Part shown: positions 45,942 to 52,722 of the stretch, in pieces
Layout: the number at the start of each line of letters is the position of its first letter
How positions within the stretch are numbered: the stretch's first letter is position 1
Assembly (NCBI RefSeq): GCF_003612555.1
Contig: NZ_RAZF01000001.1
Span: 1 to 64,000, forward strand
Source of the DNA: Acutalibacter sp. 1XD8-33
Lineage (GTDB): Bacteria > Bacillota > Clostridia > Oscillospirales > Acutalibacteraceae
Direction: 5' to 3'
DNA length: 64,000 nt
The notes under the pieces: model-generated
What the model saw: only the letters and a program-made list of their open reading frames with translations
The model's database searches: none
Told to the model about the DNA's origin: nothing
Program-made: the position numbers and the translations under genes

Positions 45942-46395
45942 CACCCAGGCTTTCCAGATTCTGGAGGAATACGGCCCGGTCGCCCTCGGCCAGCTCGGAC
46001 ATCTTTGCGACACCCATCTCCTTCAGGATGGCTTTCACTTTCGGGTTGCCGTATTTTTGTCCGGCGGCAACCCCCGCGGCCCTGACTTCCTCCATTGTAG
46101 GGATCTTCTCAGCCGAGGGCGCTTTCTCCGGCGCCGGATCGGCGGCAGGGGCCTCGGGCTCAGGGATCAGGGTATCGCACTCGGGCGGCACCGTAGGGGC
46201 GGTAGGTTTCGATACGGAATTTCCCGTATCGGGCTGGCCAGCTGCTTGCTTGGTAGCTTTCCAGTGCTTCTCCATGTTCAGGACTAGGTCGGAAGCCTCG
46301 GACACCTCCGGGATCTGCAGGAGCTTCACTCCATAGACAGCTGCCTGAGCGAAAACCTCCAACGGGTTCTCGCCTGAGATTTCAACTTTGATCAT
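45928..46395 (-). CDS. Early phage protein with Pro/Ala-rich linker
   Basis: A 155-aa protein. The N-terminus MIKVEISGENPLEVFAQAAVYGVKLLQ is followed by a long Pro/Ala/Thr linker. The C-terminal small helical domain is EKIPTMEEVRAAGVAAGQKYGNPKVKAILKEMGVAKMSELAEGDRAVFLQNLESLG. The two-domain layout suggests a partner-binding adaptor, perhaps for the DUF2800/DUF2815 recombination pair next to it. The ATG at 46395 follows AAGGAATGG. Function not recognised. Confidence 0.7.
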   Translation of the reverse strand: MIKVEISGENPLEVFAQAAVYGVKLLQIPEVSEASDLVLNMEKHWKATKQAAGQPDTGNSVSKPTAPTVPPECDTLIPEPEAPAADPAPEKAPSAEKIPTMEEVRAAGVAAGQKYGNPKVKAILKEMGVAKMSELAEGDRAVFLQNLESLGDGDA

Positions 46396-46454
46396 TATGT
46401 TACCATTCCTTTCTATGGGGCGCATAAGGGCCCCTGGTTTCTCTATTCTTTCCT

Positions 46455-46700
46455 TTAGTATTTGCTTCCCTTTTCGTGCTCCAGCAGGTTTAACGCCTGC
46501 GTGATTAGTTTGGGAAGGTTGTAAGGATTGGCGACTGACACCATAACCAGCCAATGTGGCCTAGCTTTATGCTTTTCATCTGTCTCTATCCAGTGAATCT
46601 CTACGTTGTCGTCATTTTTGGGGTAGACGTCCACGAGCCAATGGTCGCGTTCGGGGGCAACCTGAGAGATGGGGATAATTTTGGCCGGTTCAGCGTTCAT
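46455..46700 (-). CDS. Small early hypothetical protein
   Basis: An 81-aa protein (MNAEPAKIIPISQVAPERDHWLVDVYPKNDDNVEIHWIETDEKHKARPHWLVMVSVANPYNLPKLITQALNLLEHEKG). It is rich in aromatic and charged residues and probably a small alpha/beta domain. The ATG at 46700 overlaps the stop of the preceding gene (ATGA) and follows GGGAGGGC. Function not recognised. Confidence 0.68.
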   Translation of the reverse strand: MNAEPAKIIPISQVAPERDHWLVDVYPKNDDNVEIHWIETDEKHKARPHWLVMVSVANPYNLPKLITQALNLLEHEKGSKY

Positions 46701-47035
46701 GTCCTGCCCTCCCTGCACTTTACCACCCGGTCCAGAATGCACTGGGAGAGGGAGGCTGGGCTGGCAGACACCTCCTGGATGGCCTGGGCTACCCGCATAC
46801 CGTAAAGGATGGCAGGGTAGTCGGTTGCGCTAGCCAGGCCCCAGGCTGCGGCCCGGAGACTTTCTATCTGTTCGTCAGATACAATACCCTCCAGAGCTTC
46901 CAGATTGCTGTCCAACTCTTTTTCAGCGTCTTGAATCAGCGGGTCGGTCATCAGGATGTTATTCCACATCTCAGTTTGAGTCACATGGTCCATGATGTCA
47001 TCCATAATGGCTACGCTGTCTTTCATAGGGTTCAC
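46697..47035 (-). CDS. Early helical hypothetical protein
   Basis: A 112-aa acidic, mainly helical protein (NPMKDSVAIMDDIMDHVTQTEMWNNILMTDPLIQDAEKELDSNLEALEGIVSDEQIESLRAAAWGLASA). It starts at GTG (47035), seven bases after GGAGG. Its translation-initiation region directly faces the antisense small RNA at 47083-47153. Function not recognised. Confidence 0.7.
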   Translation of the reverse strand: MNPMKDSVAIMDDIMDHVTQTEMWNNILMTDPLIQDAEKELDSNLEALEGIVSDEQIESLRAAAWGLASATDYPAILYGMRVAQAIQEVSASPASLSQCILDRVVKCREGRT

Positions 47036-47047
47036 TTAAAATCCTCC

Positions 47048-47076
47048 TTGCGTTCCCGGAGGGGCTGTGCTATAAT
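47048..47076 (+). promoter_or_regulatory. Plus-strand promoter within the minus-strand early operon
   Basis: TTGCGT (47048-47053), a 17-bp spacer and TATAAT (47071-47076) preceded by TGC (extended -10). It lies in the 116-bp gap between two minus-strand genes and points against the operon. Confidence 0.68.
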
Positions 47077-47082
47077 AAATAC

Positions 47083-47153
47083 AGAACCTTCGGGTTTGAT
47101 TGTGCCTTTATTCGCGTTGCTTGGTGGCGGTTGCGAATAAGGGCTTTTACTTT
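47083..47153 (+). ncRNA. Candidate antisense small RNA (~70 nt)
   Basis: Downstream of the promoter at 47048-47076, the sequence has a UUCG-capped hairpin AACC-TTCG-GGTT (47085-47096). A 12-bp stem GCCTTTATTCGC (47104-47115)/GCGAATAAGGGC (47133-47144, one G-U pair) with a 17-nt loop follows. TTTTACTTT then completes a rho-independent terminator. No open frame or ribosome site is present. It lies antisense to the early transcript between two genes. Confidence 0.7.
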
Positions 47154-47337
47154 ACCAATTTTCCGGCCAGGTGGATTCATCCCACCTGTAAATGCCCATG
47201 CGTGGGTCGTGGGGAGGGGTCTTGACCTTGTATGTTTTACGGTCGTAACAACCGCCGGGCCGGCCGCATTCCTCATATTCGCATCCGTGTGGGTCAAATT
47301 TTTTGCGGGCGTATTGACAATACTTACAGTCTTTCAT
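47152..47337 (-). CDS. Small Cys-rich early protein
   Basis: A 61-aa protein: MKDCKYCQYARKKFDPHGCEYEECGRPGGCYDRKTYKVKTPPHD..., with CxxC and further cysteines plus His that fit a zinc-binding module. The ATG at 47337 follows AAGGAGGAAAACC. It overlaps the upstream gene by 14 bases. Function not recognised. Confidence 0.72.
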   Translation of the reverse strand: MKDCKYCQYARKKFDPHGCEYEECGRPGGCYDRKTYKVKTPPHDPRMGIYRWDESTWPENW

Positions 47338-47488
47338 GGTTTTCCTCCTTGCGGCGTGTTTCATATAACGCCACGATTTCTCTGTATTTTTGAATCTGCC
47401 GGGCTTGGATGCACGCGAACTTTGAAAGGCGGATGATGTAGCTGAACAGGGCCGCATATAAAAGCGCATTTCCGCATATGGTCAGCAT
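47324..47488 (-). CDS. Small membrane protein
   Basis: A 54-aa protein (MLTICGNALLYAALFSYIIRLSKFACIQARQIQKYREIVALYE) with one N-terminal membrane helix and a charged cytoplasmic tail. The ATG at 47488 overlaps the preceding stop (TGATG). Together with the next gene upstream it makes a pair of small membrane proteins in the early operon. Function not recognised. Confidence 0.62.
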   Translation of the reverse strand: MLTICGNALLYAALFSYIIRLSKFACIQARQIQKYREIVALYETRRKEENHERL

Positions 47489-47718
47489 CAAGCGCCTTTC
47501 CTCCCTTCCACGCTCTCCAGCACCTCCTGCATCTGGGCTAGGTAGTTGGCATGCCGGCGATGAGAGTCCTCCCGACGGTTGAGCCGATGCAGCTGGCGCT
47601 CCTGCCGCTTTGCTTTCCTGTTCTCCTGCCATTCGATGATAGTGCCCAGCAGGGCAAGACCGCCCAGAAAAAGGGCAAGGGCTAAGAAGAACAGTATGTA
47701 GTCTTGCGGGCCATACAT
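47488..47718 (-). CDS. Small membrane protein with coiled-coil tail
   Basis: A 76-aa protein (MYGPQDYILFFLALALFLGGLALLGTIIEWQENRKAKRQERQLHRLNRREDSHRRHANYL). It has one membrane helix, then a basic, Arg/Gln-rich coiled coil. The ATG at 47718 follows GGGAG at eight bases. The topology is like small inner-membrane regulators, but function is not recognised. Confidence 0.68.
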   Translation of the reverse strand: MYGPQDYILFFLALALFLGGLALLGTIIEWQENRKAKRQERQLHRLNRREDSHRRHANYLAQMQEVLESVEGRKGA

Positions 47719-47719
47719 T

Positions 47720-47998
47720 TTACCATCTCCCGTCTTTCGGGGTGAGGATCTCCCTGGTGAGGGTGATGCGCTCATGACAGTAGGCGCCGAAGTTGCCATC
47801 TATCAGCTCAGAGTCCATAAACTCATCCTCGCTGTAGATGTCAGCGCAGTTGAGCCTTCCGGCACTGCCAGGGCGGTTGGGGTGGTAGATCTGAAACAGT
47901 TTGCAGGCCGAGGGCCTGTCCGGGGCCTCGATCTCCGTCCAGCCGCCCAGGAAAGGATAGGCCGGGTCGGTACCGTAGGAAAAGTAAAACTTTGGCAT
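47720..47998 (-). CDS. Early hypothetical protein
   Basis: A 92-aa protein (MPKFYFSYGTDPAYPFLGGWTEIEAPDRPSACKLFQIYHPNRPGSAGRLNCADIYSEDEFMDS), an alpha/beta-looking small domain with many aromatic residues. This sequence type is common in early regions of Clostridia phages. The ATG follows GAAAGGAGTAAAGTT. Function not recognised. Confidence 0.72.
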   Translation of the reverse strand: MPKFYFSYGTDPAYPFLGGWTEIEAPDRPSACKLFQIYHPNRPGSAGRLNCADIYSEDEFMDSELIDGNFGAYCHERITLTREILTPKDGRW

Positions 47999-48011
47999 AA
48001 CTTTACTCCTT

Positions 48012-48356
48012 TCAAATTCCCAGCGGCTGACCCTGACGGGCGGCCGCCGTTCGGCTTGTGCGTGTCCGGGCTTTGCTGGGCTGCTTTTTCATGGGGCCGC
48101 TGTGGTCGGCGATGAACTTGTCCACTCCGGCCTGGGTCACCCTGGTGGAGCTGCCCACCGTCACCGGCTCCCCGAACTTCCCTGCGCGTACCCACTCCCG
48201 CACCGTGCTCTTGGACTTGCCCAGCATCTGCGCCAGGTCGTCATAGGTGTACAGGCGGGTGGGGGGCGGGGGCTCGTCCCTGCCGTTGCCTAACAGTTCC
48301 AGACAATCCATAAGCGCTTGAGCTAGGTTGGCGCAGATGGTTTCTTGTGATTTCAC
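48012..48356 (-). CDS. Excisionase-like helix-turn-helix protein
   Basis: A 114-aa protein with a MerR/excisionase-type winged HTH: LYTYDDLAQMLGKSKSTVREWVRAGKFGEPVTVGSSTRVTQAGVDKFIADH. A basic Ser/Thr/Arg-rich tail follows (KKQPSKARTRTSRTAAAR). It is a candidate recombination directionality factor or early regulator. It starts at GTG (48356) and overlaps the upstream gene (GTGA). It lies ~3 kb from the integrase, on the opposite strand. Confidence 0.75.
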   Translation of the reverse strand: MKSQETICANLAQALMDCLELLGNGRDEPPPPTRLYTYDDLAQMLGKSKSTVREWVRAGKFGEPVTVGSSTRVTQAGVDKFIADHSGPMKKQPSKARTRTSRTAAARQGQPLGI

Positions 48357-48811
48357 AGTGCTTCATCCTCCTCTCCAAAATCCCTAAGCAGCGTTGGAAG
48401 GTTAAGATCCCCTATACGGTCCTCCCAAATTGCATAGGTGATGGCCCGAAACAGTTCAAAACCCATGCAATTCAGCGGGTCGTCTTTATCTGGGCCCCCG
48501 GTTACGATCAGGCCGTGGTCGCTTTTCTGCACCTTGTAGCTGTTCTGGACGCAGTAGGCGTAAAGGCGCGGGTCCTGTTTCTGCAGGTCATCCATAGCCG
48601 AGGGGTAGTGCGTTGTCCAGGGGATGATGTGGGCCTCTGCCGCTTCTTCCAGCGTTACACCGAAATGGGAGCAGGTCATCTGTGCTTGCAAGGCTATCAC
48701 CCTCGGTGGCAATCCTGCATCTTGCATGGTCTTTCCTACTGTGTCTATCAGCTTGGCCACGCCTACTACGTGCTGTTCATGTTCAACTTCTGATCTTCTG
48801 CTGTTGGCCAC
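48353..48811 (-). CDS. Hypothetical early protein
   Basis: A 152-aa protein. An N-terminal helical region (VVGVAKLIDTVGKTMQDAGLPPRVIALQAQMTCSHFGVTLEEAAEAHIIPW) is followed by a mixed C-terminus with GFELFRAITYAIWEDRIGDLNLPTLLRDFGEED. It starts at GTG (48811) after AAAGGAG. It is the second gene of the early operon after the Cro-like gene. Function not recognised. Confidence 0.68.
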   Translation of the reverse strand: MANSRRSEVEHEQHVVGVAKLIDTVGKTMQDAGLPPRVIALQAQMTCSHFGVTLEEAAEAHIIPWTTHYPSAMDDLQKQDPRLYAYCVQNSYKVQKSDHGLIVTGGPDKDDPLNCMGFELFRAITYAIWEDRIGDLNLPTLLRDFGEEDEAL

Positions 48812-48816
48812 TGTAG

Positions 48817-49011
48817 CTACTCCTTTCTCTTTGCAATCAGCTGGTCGAGAGCTGCAGTCAACTTGTTCTTTGCGTCCTTTGGATTTCTGTGACCATTCAT
48901 CACGGCGCTTAGGTACTTTTCATGCCAGCCAACCTCTTTGGCCAGCTCTTTGAAGGTTATGCAATTCAAATGCATTTGCCCAATAATATCTGCTGTCCAT
49001 TGTGCAGGCAT
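48817..49011 (-). CDS. Cro-like XRE regulator
   Basis: A 64-aa protein with a compact HTH: MHLNCITFKELAKEVGWHEKYLSAVMNGHRNPKDAKNKLTAALDQLIAKR. It is divergent from the CI-like repressor, with the operator array between them, so it is the probable Cro equivalent and the first gene of the early operon. The ATG at 49011 follows AAGGAGGTG; the frame continues upstream but through the operators. Confidence 0.85.
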   Translation of the reverse strand: MPAQWTADIIGQMHLNCITFKELAKEVGWHEKYLSAVMNGHRNPKDAKNKLTAALDQLIAKRKE

Positions 49012-49040
49012 ACAAATTTTCACCTCCTTATAATTATGGT

Positions 49041-49190
49041 GTTGACCTTGGTAAGCGTTTGTGATATCATTACGTTGTCTAAAGTCAATATCACAAGTGC
49101 ATTCGCTTTTGTTGTCTGTGGTCAACTTATGGGCTTATTATACGTTGTCTTTGGTAAACAGTCAAGTCCTTTTTGTTGACTTTGGGAAAC
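49041..49190. promoter_or_regulatory. Immunity switch: five operators and divergent promoters
   Basis: Five related 14-16-mers with consensus GTTGTCTTTGGTAAAC lie at 49041, 49074, 49111, 49144 and 49175, spaced 31-37 bp. A plus promoter TTGACC-N17-TATCAT (49042-49070) and a minus promoter TTGACT-N16-TATCAC (49088-49061) overlap at their -10 boxes. A 9-bp inverted repeat TTGTGATAT/ATATCACAA (49059-49067 and 49088-49096) brackets the second operator. This is a repressor/Cro bistable switch. Confidence 0.82.
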
Positions 49191-49226
49191 ATTGTTACTT
49201 TGCACAAAAAGGGAGCGTTGTTTTCT

Positions 49227-49766
49227 ATGGCTTTTGTCTTTTATGATGTGTTTTCAATGCTGTGTAAAAAGAAAGGGGAGAGTGAGTCAAAAGCGGTAGA
49301 AGGGAACGATGTACAACTAAATCGGTCTGCTGTTGTAAAATGGAAAAAGGGCTCGACTCCAGAGATGGCAACCATCCAGAAATTAGCTGCACATTTTTCC
49401 GTGTCTACAGACTATCTTATTGGCACCGACTCGGCAGCGCAGTTAGATGTGGCTCTGTTTAAGGTACAAGATAGCCTACGCCTTTGGGGCGCCAAACTGG
49501 ACTTTGCTGAGAATGAGGAGCAACGTGCTGAAGCTGAAAAAGAAATCAAACAATTAACAAAGGAGCAGGAGCGCCTCAAAGCAGAAATCTCCGAAAGCAA
49601 AAAAGCGCCCGCCCAAGAGGGCGAGCGCAAACCTGATATCGAGGAGCTAAAGCTGGCTTTATTCGGCGGTGACGGCGAGGTTACGGATGAAATGTGGGAG
49701 GAGGCTCTGTTTGCTGCGGAAATGATTAAAGCACGTTATAAGCGAAAGAAGGCGCAAGATGAATAA
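49227..49766 (+). CDS. CI-like repressor (XRE HTH, no peptidase domain)
   Basis: A 179-aa protein. The N-terminal HTH has MLCKKKGESESKAVEGNDVQLNRSAVVKWKKGSTPEMATIQKLAAHFSVSTDYLIG (residues ~10-65). A coiled coil follows (LDFAENEEQRAEAEKEIKQLTKEQERLKAEI) and a C-terminal helical domain. It lacks the S24 autocleavage domain of lambda CI. The ImmA-type protease gene overlapping its 3' end by eight bases probably inactivates it, as in the ImmR/ImmA system. The ATG at 49227 follows GGGAGC. Confidence 0.88.
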   Translation: MAFVFYDVFSMLCKKKGESESKAVEGNDVQLNRSAVVKWKKGSTPEMATIQKLAAHFSVSTDYLIGTDSAAQLDVALFKVQDSLRLWGAKLDFAENEEQRAEAEKEIKQLTKEQERLKAEISESKKAPAQEGERKPDIEELKLALFGGDGEVTDEMWEEALFAAEMIKARYKRKKAQDE

Positions 49767-50178
49767 ACTATTTCAAATTGCCCAGCGTTCGGGTGTGACT
49801 GTTGAATACTGCCATATCCCTCTGAATGAATCTATCTCTGTGGAGGACGCTGCCGGAGATTTTGTCTTGCTCGACTACGGCCTTATCTCTGCTGGAGCCA
49901 AGGAGCGGACGCACCTTGCCCACGAATTGGGGCATTGCGTGACCGGGAGCTTTTATAACCGCCATTCTGGCCTGGATGTCCGCCAGAAACATGAGAACCG
50001 AGCAGACAAATGGGCTATTGAAGAACTGATAGGGGAGGAGGCTTTGAATGAGGCGGTGTCTGAGGGAAACACCGAAGTGTGGCAGCTCGCCGAGTATTTT
50101 AACGTCAGCGAGGCTTTCATGAAGAAGGCGGTCTGCTGGTACAAATTTGGGAACTTAGATGTGGAATATTATATGTGA
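49759..50178 (+). CDS. immA: ImmA/IrrE metalloprotease (anti-repressor)
   Basis: A 139-aa protein with the zinc-protease motif HLAHELGHC (HELGH at 55-59). The downstream acidic ligand lies in RQKHENRADKWAIEELIG, typical of COG2856 ImmA/IrrE proteins. ImmA of ICEBs1 cleaves its partner repressor ImmR when induced by DNA damage or signals. It is coupled to the repressor gene by an eight-base overlap. Confidence 0.92.
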   Translation: MNKLFQIAQRSGVTVEYCHIPLNESISVEDAAGDFVLLDYGLISAGAKERTHLAHELGHCVTGSFYNRHSGLDVRQKHENRADKWAIEELIGEEALNEAVSEGNTEVWQLAEYFNVSEAFMKKAVCWYKFGNLDVEYYM

Positions 50179-50196
50179 GGAAATGGAGATGAGAAT

Positions 50197-50679
50197 GTGC
50201 TCTTGGATTCTACAACTGCTTCACAAAATCTTGCAGACTCGACCCCTCTTTGGGTAACGATTATTGGCTGGGGTATTACTCTTTTAGCAGCCGTTTTGCC
50301 AAGCATTTTTAACTTTTTTTCGACACGCCATTTGCGAAAAGATGTCGAAGCCTTACAGAACGCAAAGAAACAGGCTATCGATAAAGTGAAATTTGTTGAG
50401 CAACGTATAGGGATTATAAGTAATCTTGAAAAATTTATAAAAGCATTAGAATCCGATGTAAAAGGGAAAAGCACGGTAGCAAATCTAAGCCGTACCCTTG
50501 CCACAGTTCAATCGTATGCAGAACGCCTCGGGTTCTCTACGACCGATAAAAAAGAAATTACCGATTTACTTGAGCTTACTCGGGATATGCAAATGAACAG
50601 TACTTTACGATGTAATATCACACCTGATATGATACAGAGTATAATTGAAATTCTATCTAAAGGAGAATATTTGGCATGA
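50197..50679 (+). CDS. Membrane-anchored coiled-coil protein, candidate exclusion/defence cargo
   Basis: A 160-aa protein. One membrane helix (PLWVTIIGWGITLLAAVLPSIFNFF, residues ~17-41) precedes a long helical region (LRKDVEALQNAKKQAIDKVKFVEQRIGIISNLEKFIKALESDV). It starts at GTG (50197) after GGAG. AT-rich, it is followed by a coupled gene (ATGA) and lies between the immunity and integration genes, a common cargo spot for superinfection-exclusion or anti-phage genes. No known family was recognised. Confidence 0.68.
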   Translation: MLLDSTTASQNLADSTPLWVTIIGWGITLLAAVLPSIFNFFSTRHLRKDVEALQNAKKQAIDKVKFVEQRIGIISNLEKFIKALESDVKGKSTVANLSRTLATVQSYAERLGFSTTDKKEITDLLELTRDMQMNSTLRCNITPDMIQSIIEILSKGEYLA

Positions 50680-51101
50680 TTACTGACGTAGCAAATCACT
50701 TCATTAAGGAACTCACTGCAAAAACAACAAAGTCTGAAATAGAATGGAAACCTTTGTGCGAACTATACTCAGACACCAGTGGTTTCCCCGATTTTTTAAA
50801 TCAATCCTGGGAAATGCTGAATTGTAACGAATTCAAGATGGTCCAAAGGGAAAACTCCTTTTTCTTCTTCCACAATCAAGGCATTATTTCACTTATGCGC
50901 ATCGAGAATTATAGCGGAAGAGATTCCTCTCACTATGCCTCCTACTCCATTATTTTGCAAATACGGAAAAACTATCCTCCCCAAAGTCTATGCGAGGGTT
51001 TGTTCCAGGATGAATTGGAAATATTATATATGGCTGTTTTAGATTATATAAATCGTGATATTTCCCTACCCGATGATTTATACAAGTTCCTCAATTTCTG
51101 A
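50676..51101 (+). CDS. AT-rich cargo protein coupled to the 50197 gene
   Basis: A 141-aa soluble protein (ITDVANHFIKELTAKTTKSEIEWKPLCELYSDTSGFPDFLNQSWEMLNCNEFKMVQRENSFFFFHNQGIISLMRIENYS...). It has an alpha/beta appearance and aromatic-rich strands. Its start overlaps the preceding stop, so both are expressed together. Its 3' end converges on the SOS-controlled gene by 24 bases. No catalytic motif is visible; the pair may be one functional unit. Confidence 0.68.
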   Translation: MITDVANHFIKELTAKTTKSEIEWKPLCELYSDTSGFPDFLNQSWEMLNCNEFKMVQRENSFFFFHNQGIISLMRIENYSGRDSSHYASYSIILQIRKNYPPQSLCEGLFQDELEILYMAVLDYINRDISLPDDLYKFLNF

Positions 51102-51326
51102 TGCGAGAGGCTGGTGATCTTCAAGATAGCACAGTAGGTCAAATACCTCCGCCGACATGGAAACATCTTTACCATACTCGGTGCATTCTGGATTGGTGCA
51201 ATGATAATGAATTGTTCTGCCCTGATTTGTGCATAAATCAGATACCCCACTTTGTAAGCACTTAGGACACACGCCGAATCGGAGCACTTTCAGGAACGGT
51301 TCTTGTTTTATGATATCTCTTTTCAA
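51078..51326 (-). CDS. Zinc-ribbon protein under SOS control
   Basis: An 82-aa protein: KRDIIKQEPFLKVLRFGVCPKCLQSGVSDLCTNQGRTIHYHCTNPECTEYGKDVSMSAEVFDLLCYLEDH. Four or five cysteines with His form a zinc ribbon, and the C-terminus is acidic and helical. It starts at TTG (51326) eight bases after AAGGAGG. The promoter (51397-51369) carries a LexA box in its spacer, so the gene should be induced by DNA damage. This suggests a role in prophage induction or excision (inference). An upstream frame continues to an ATG without ribosome site. Confidence 0.75.
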   Translation of the reverse strand: MKRDIIKQEPFLKVLRFGVCPKCLQSGVSDLCTNQGRTIHYHCTNPECTEYGKDVSMSAEVFDLLCYLEDHQPLASEIEELV

Positions 51327-51368
51327 GATTGATCCCTCCTTAGCAATTTGTGATGCCTCTATATTTAT

Positions 51369-51397
51369 ATGATAGAACACTTGTTCTATTCTGTCAA
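51369..51397 (-). promoter_or_regulatory. Promoter with LexA (SOS) box
   Basis: On the minus strand TTGACA (51397-51392), a 17-bp spacer and TATCAT (51374-51369). The spacer holds the palindrome ATAGAACA-AG-TGTTCTAT (51372-51389), whose core GAAC-N4-GTTC (51375-51386) is the Gram-positive LexA consensus core. Confidence 0.85.
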
Positions 51398-51412
51398 GAC
51401 CTTTTCTACAAT

Positions 51413-51451
51413 AAAAAAAGCCGCTTTCGGTGCTGGAACACCAAAAGCGGC
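51413..51451 (-). terminator. Rho-independent terminator, minus strand
   Basis: GCCGCTTT...AAAGCGGC arms (51420-51451) with an inner GGTG/CACC extension; the minus strand continues TTTTTTT (51419-51413). It insulates the SOS promoter from antisense transcription through the integrase gene. Confidence 0.85.
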
Positions 51452-51568
51452 AAGTAATGAGGCCGGATAGGGCACATCATCACCTAGACAATGATATTGT
51501 ACCCCATCCCGCCCTTAAAAGCAAGAGGGAACGTATTTTCTCTTTGCAGAAAGGACGGTTTTATTTTC

Positions 51569-52660
51569 ATGAAAAAAAGAAAGGACGGACGCTATCAGAA
51601 AAAAGTCACCCTGTCAGATGGCCGGCAGAAGCTGGTCTATGGCCGCACCATTGCCGAGGTGAATCAGGCCGCCGACGCTCTCCGCGACCAGGACCGGCAG
51701 GGACTGGTAGTGGGGGATACCACCACGGTGGATGAGTGGGCAAAGACTTGGTTTGCCACCTACAAGAGCGGCCTGCGAAACAACACCCAGAACGTCTACC
51801 GCAACGCCTATAACAACCATATCCTGCCGCTTTTGGCTACGCTCAGGCTGCAGGACATCCGCCCGGTTCACGTCCGGCAGGTGATGCAGTCTGTGGCTGA
51901 CAAATCAGAGTCCCTCCAGGGGAAAGTGCTTGTCACCATGCGGCAGTTGTTCACCACCGCCAGGCAAAACGGCCTGATGCAGGGGGACCCAACCGAAGGT
52001 ATCAAGATTACGCCTCACGCCCGGCCAAAGAAAAAGGAATACCTCACCCTGGAAGAACAGGACGCTCTTATTGCCGCTCTGGAAAGCGCCGATCCCCGCG
52101 CCCGGTGCTTTGTGGGGCTGTGCCTTTACTGCGGCCTGCGCCGGGAGGAGGCCCTGGGACTCCAGTGGGGGGATATTCAGGGGGACAAGCTGACGGTGAA
52201 TCGGGCGGTTACGTTCCTGAACAACCAGCCGGATCCCATTCAGGAACTGAAAAGCAAATCTGCCCACCGCACTCTCCCGGTTCCCCAGCGCCTGCTGGAC
52301 TTACTGGCCGCTGTGCCCCGGACGAGCCTTTACATCATCACCTGCGCCGATGGGGAAATCATGACCCGTATCGGGTTCCGCCGGATGTGGGACAAAGTCA
52401 AACGGGTTTCTCCCTGTGAGGTGAGGCCCCATCAGCTCCGGCACAGCTATTGCAGTAACCTCTACCGAGCAGGCATCGACCTAAAGACCGCACAGTACCT
52501 TATGGGCCACGCCACCATCCAGATGACCGCCAACATATACACCCACATGGAGAAAGAGGACGCCTCTGCCTCCCTTTTCCAGCTGGAGCGGTATCTTTCC
52601 GGCGGTAGTCAGACCGGGGGTGATTTTTCAAAAAGTAGTCAAAAGGTAGTCAACCCATGA
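51569..52660 (+). CDS. int: Tyrosine integrase
   Basis: A 363-aa tyrosine recombinase. The N-terminal arm-binding domain is AP2-like (KRKDGRYQKKVTLSDGRQKLVYGRTIAEV). The SAM-like core-binding domain spans about residues 55-150. The catalytic domain has R191 (CGLRREEAL), H288-x-x-R291 (HQLRHSY), H314 (LMGHA) and the nucleophile Y324 (IYTHM). It integrates the phage at tRNA-Val. The ATG at 51569 is preceded by a weak AAGGA site. The C-terminus is nearly identical to the partial integrase at 1-93. Its 3' end overlaps arm-type sites. Confidence 0.95.
   Translation: MKKRKDGRYQKKVTLSDGRQKLVYGRTIAEVNQAADALRDQDRQGLVVGDTTTVDEWAKTWFATYKSGLRNNTQNVYRNAYNNHILPLLATLRLQDIRPVHVRQVMQSVADKSESLQGKVLVTMRQLFTTARQNGLMQGDPTEGIKITPHARPKKKEYLTLEEQDALIAALESADPRARCFVGLCLYCGLRREEALGLQWGDIQGDKLTVNRAVTFLNNQPDPIQELKSKSAHRTLPVPQRLLDLLAAVPRTSLYIITCADGEIMTRIGFRRMWDKVKRVSPCEVRPHQLRHSYCSNLYRAGIDLKTAQYLMGHATIQMTANIYTHMEKEDASASLFQLERYLSGGSQTGGDFSKSSQKVVNP
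52605..52652 (+). repeat. Right integrase arm-type sites (GTAGTCA x3)
   Basis: GTAGTCA starts at 52605, 52635 and 52646. The last two are 11 bp apart, mirroring the left pair at 286/297, and both pairs share GTAGTCAAAARGTAGTCA. They lie inside or just after the 3' end of the integrase gene. A TGACCACAC direct repeat follows at 52664-52681 and also at 81-98. Confidence 0.62.
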
Positions 52661-52722
52661 TTGACCACACCTGACCACACAAAGCAAAAACCCCAGAAAC
52701 CGCATGATTCCTAGGGTTTTCA

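Noticed and set aside
47070-47297. 75-codon minus-strand open frame across the small RNA
   Set aside because: It conflicts with the well-supported Cys-rich gene 47152-47337 and lacks a ribosome site.
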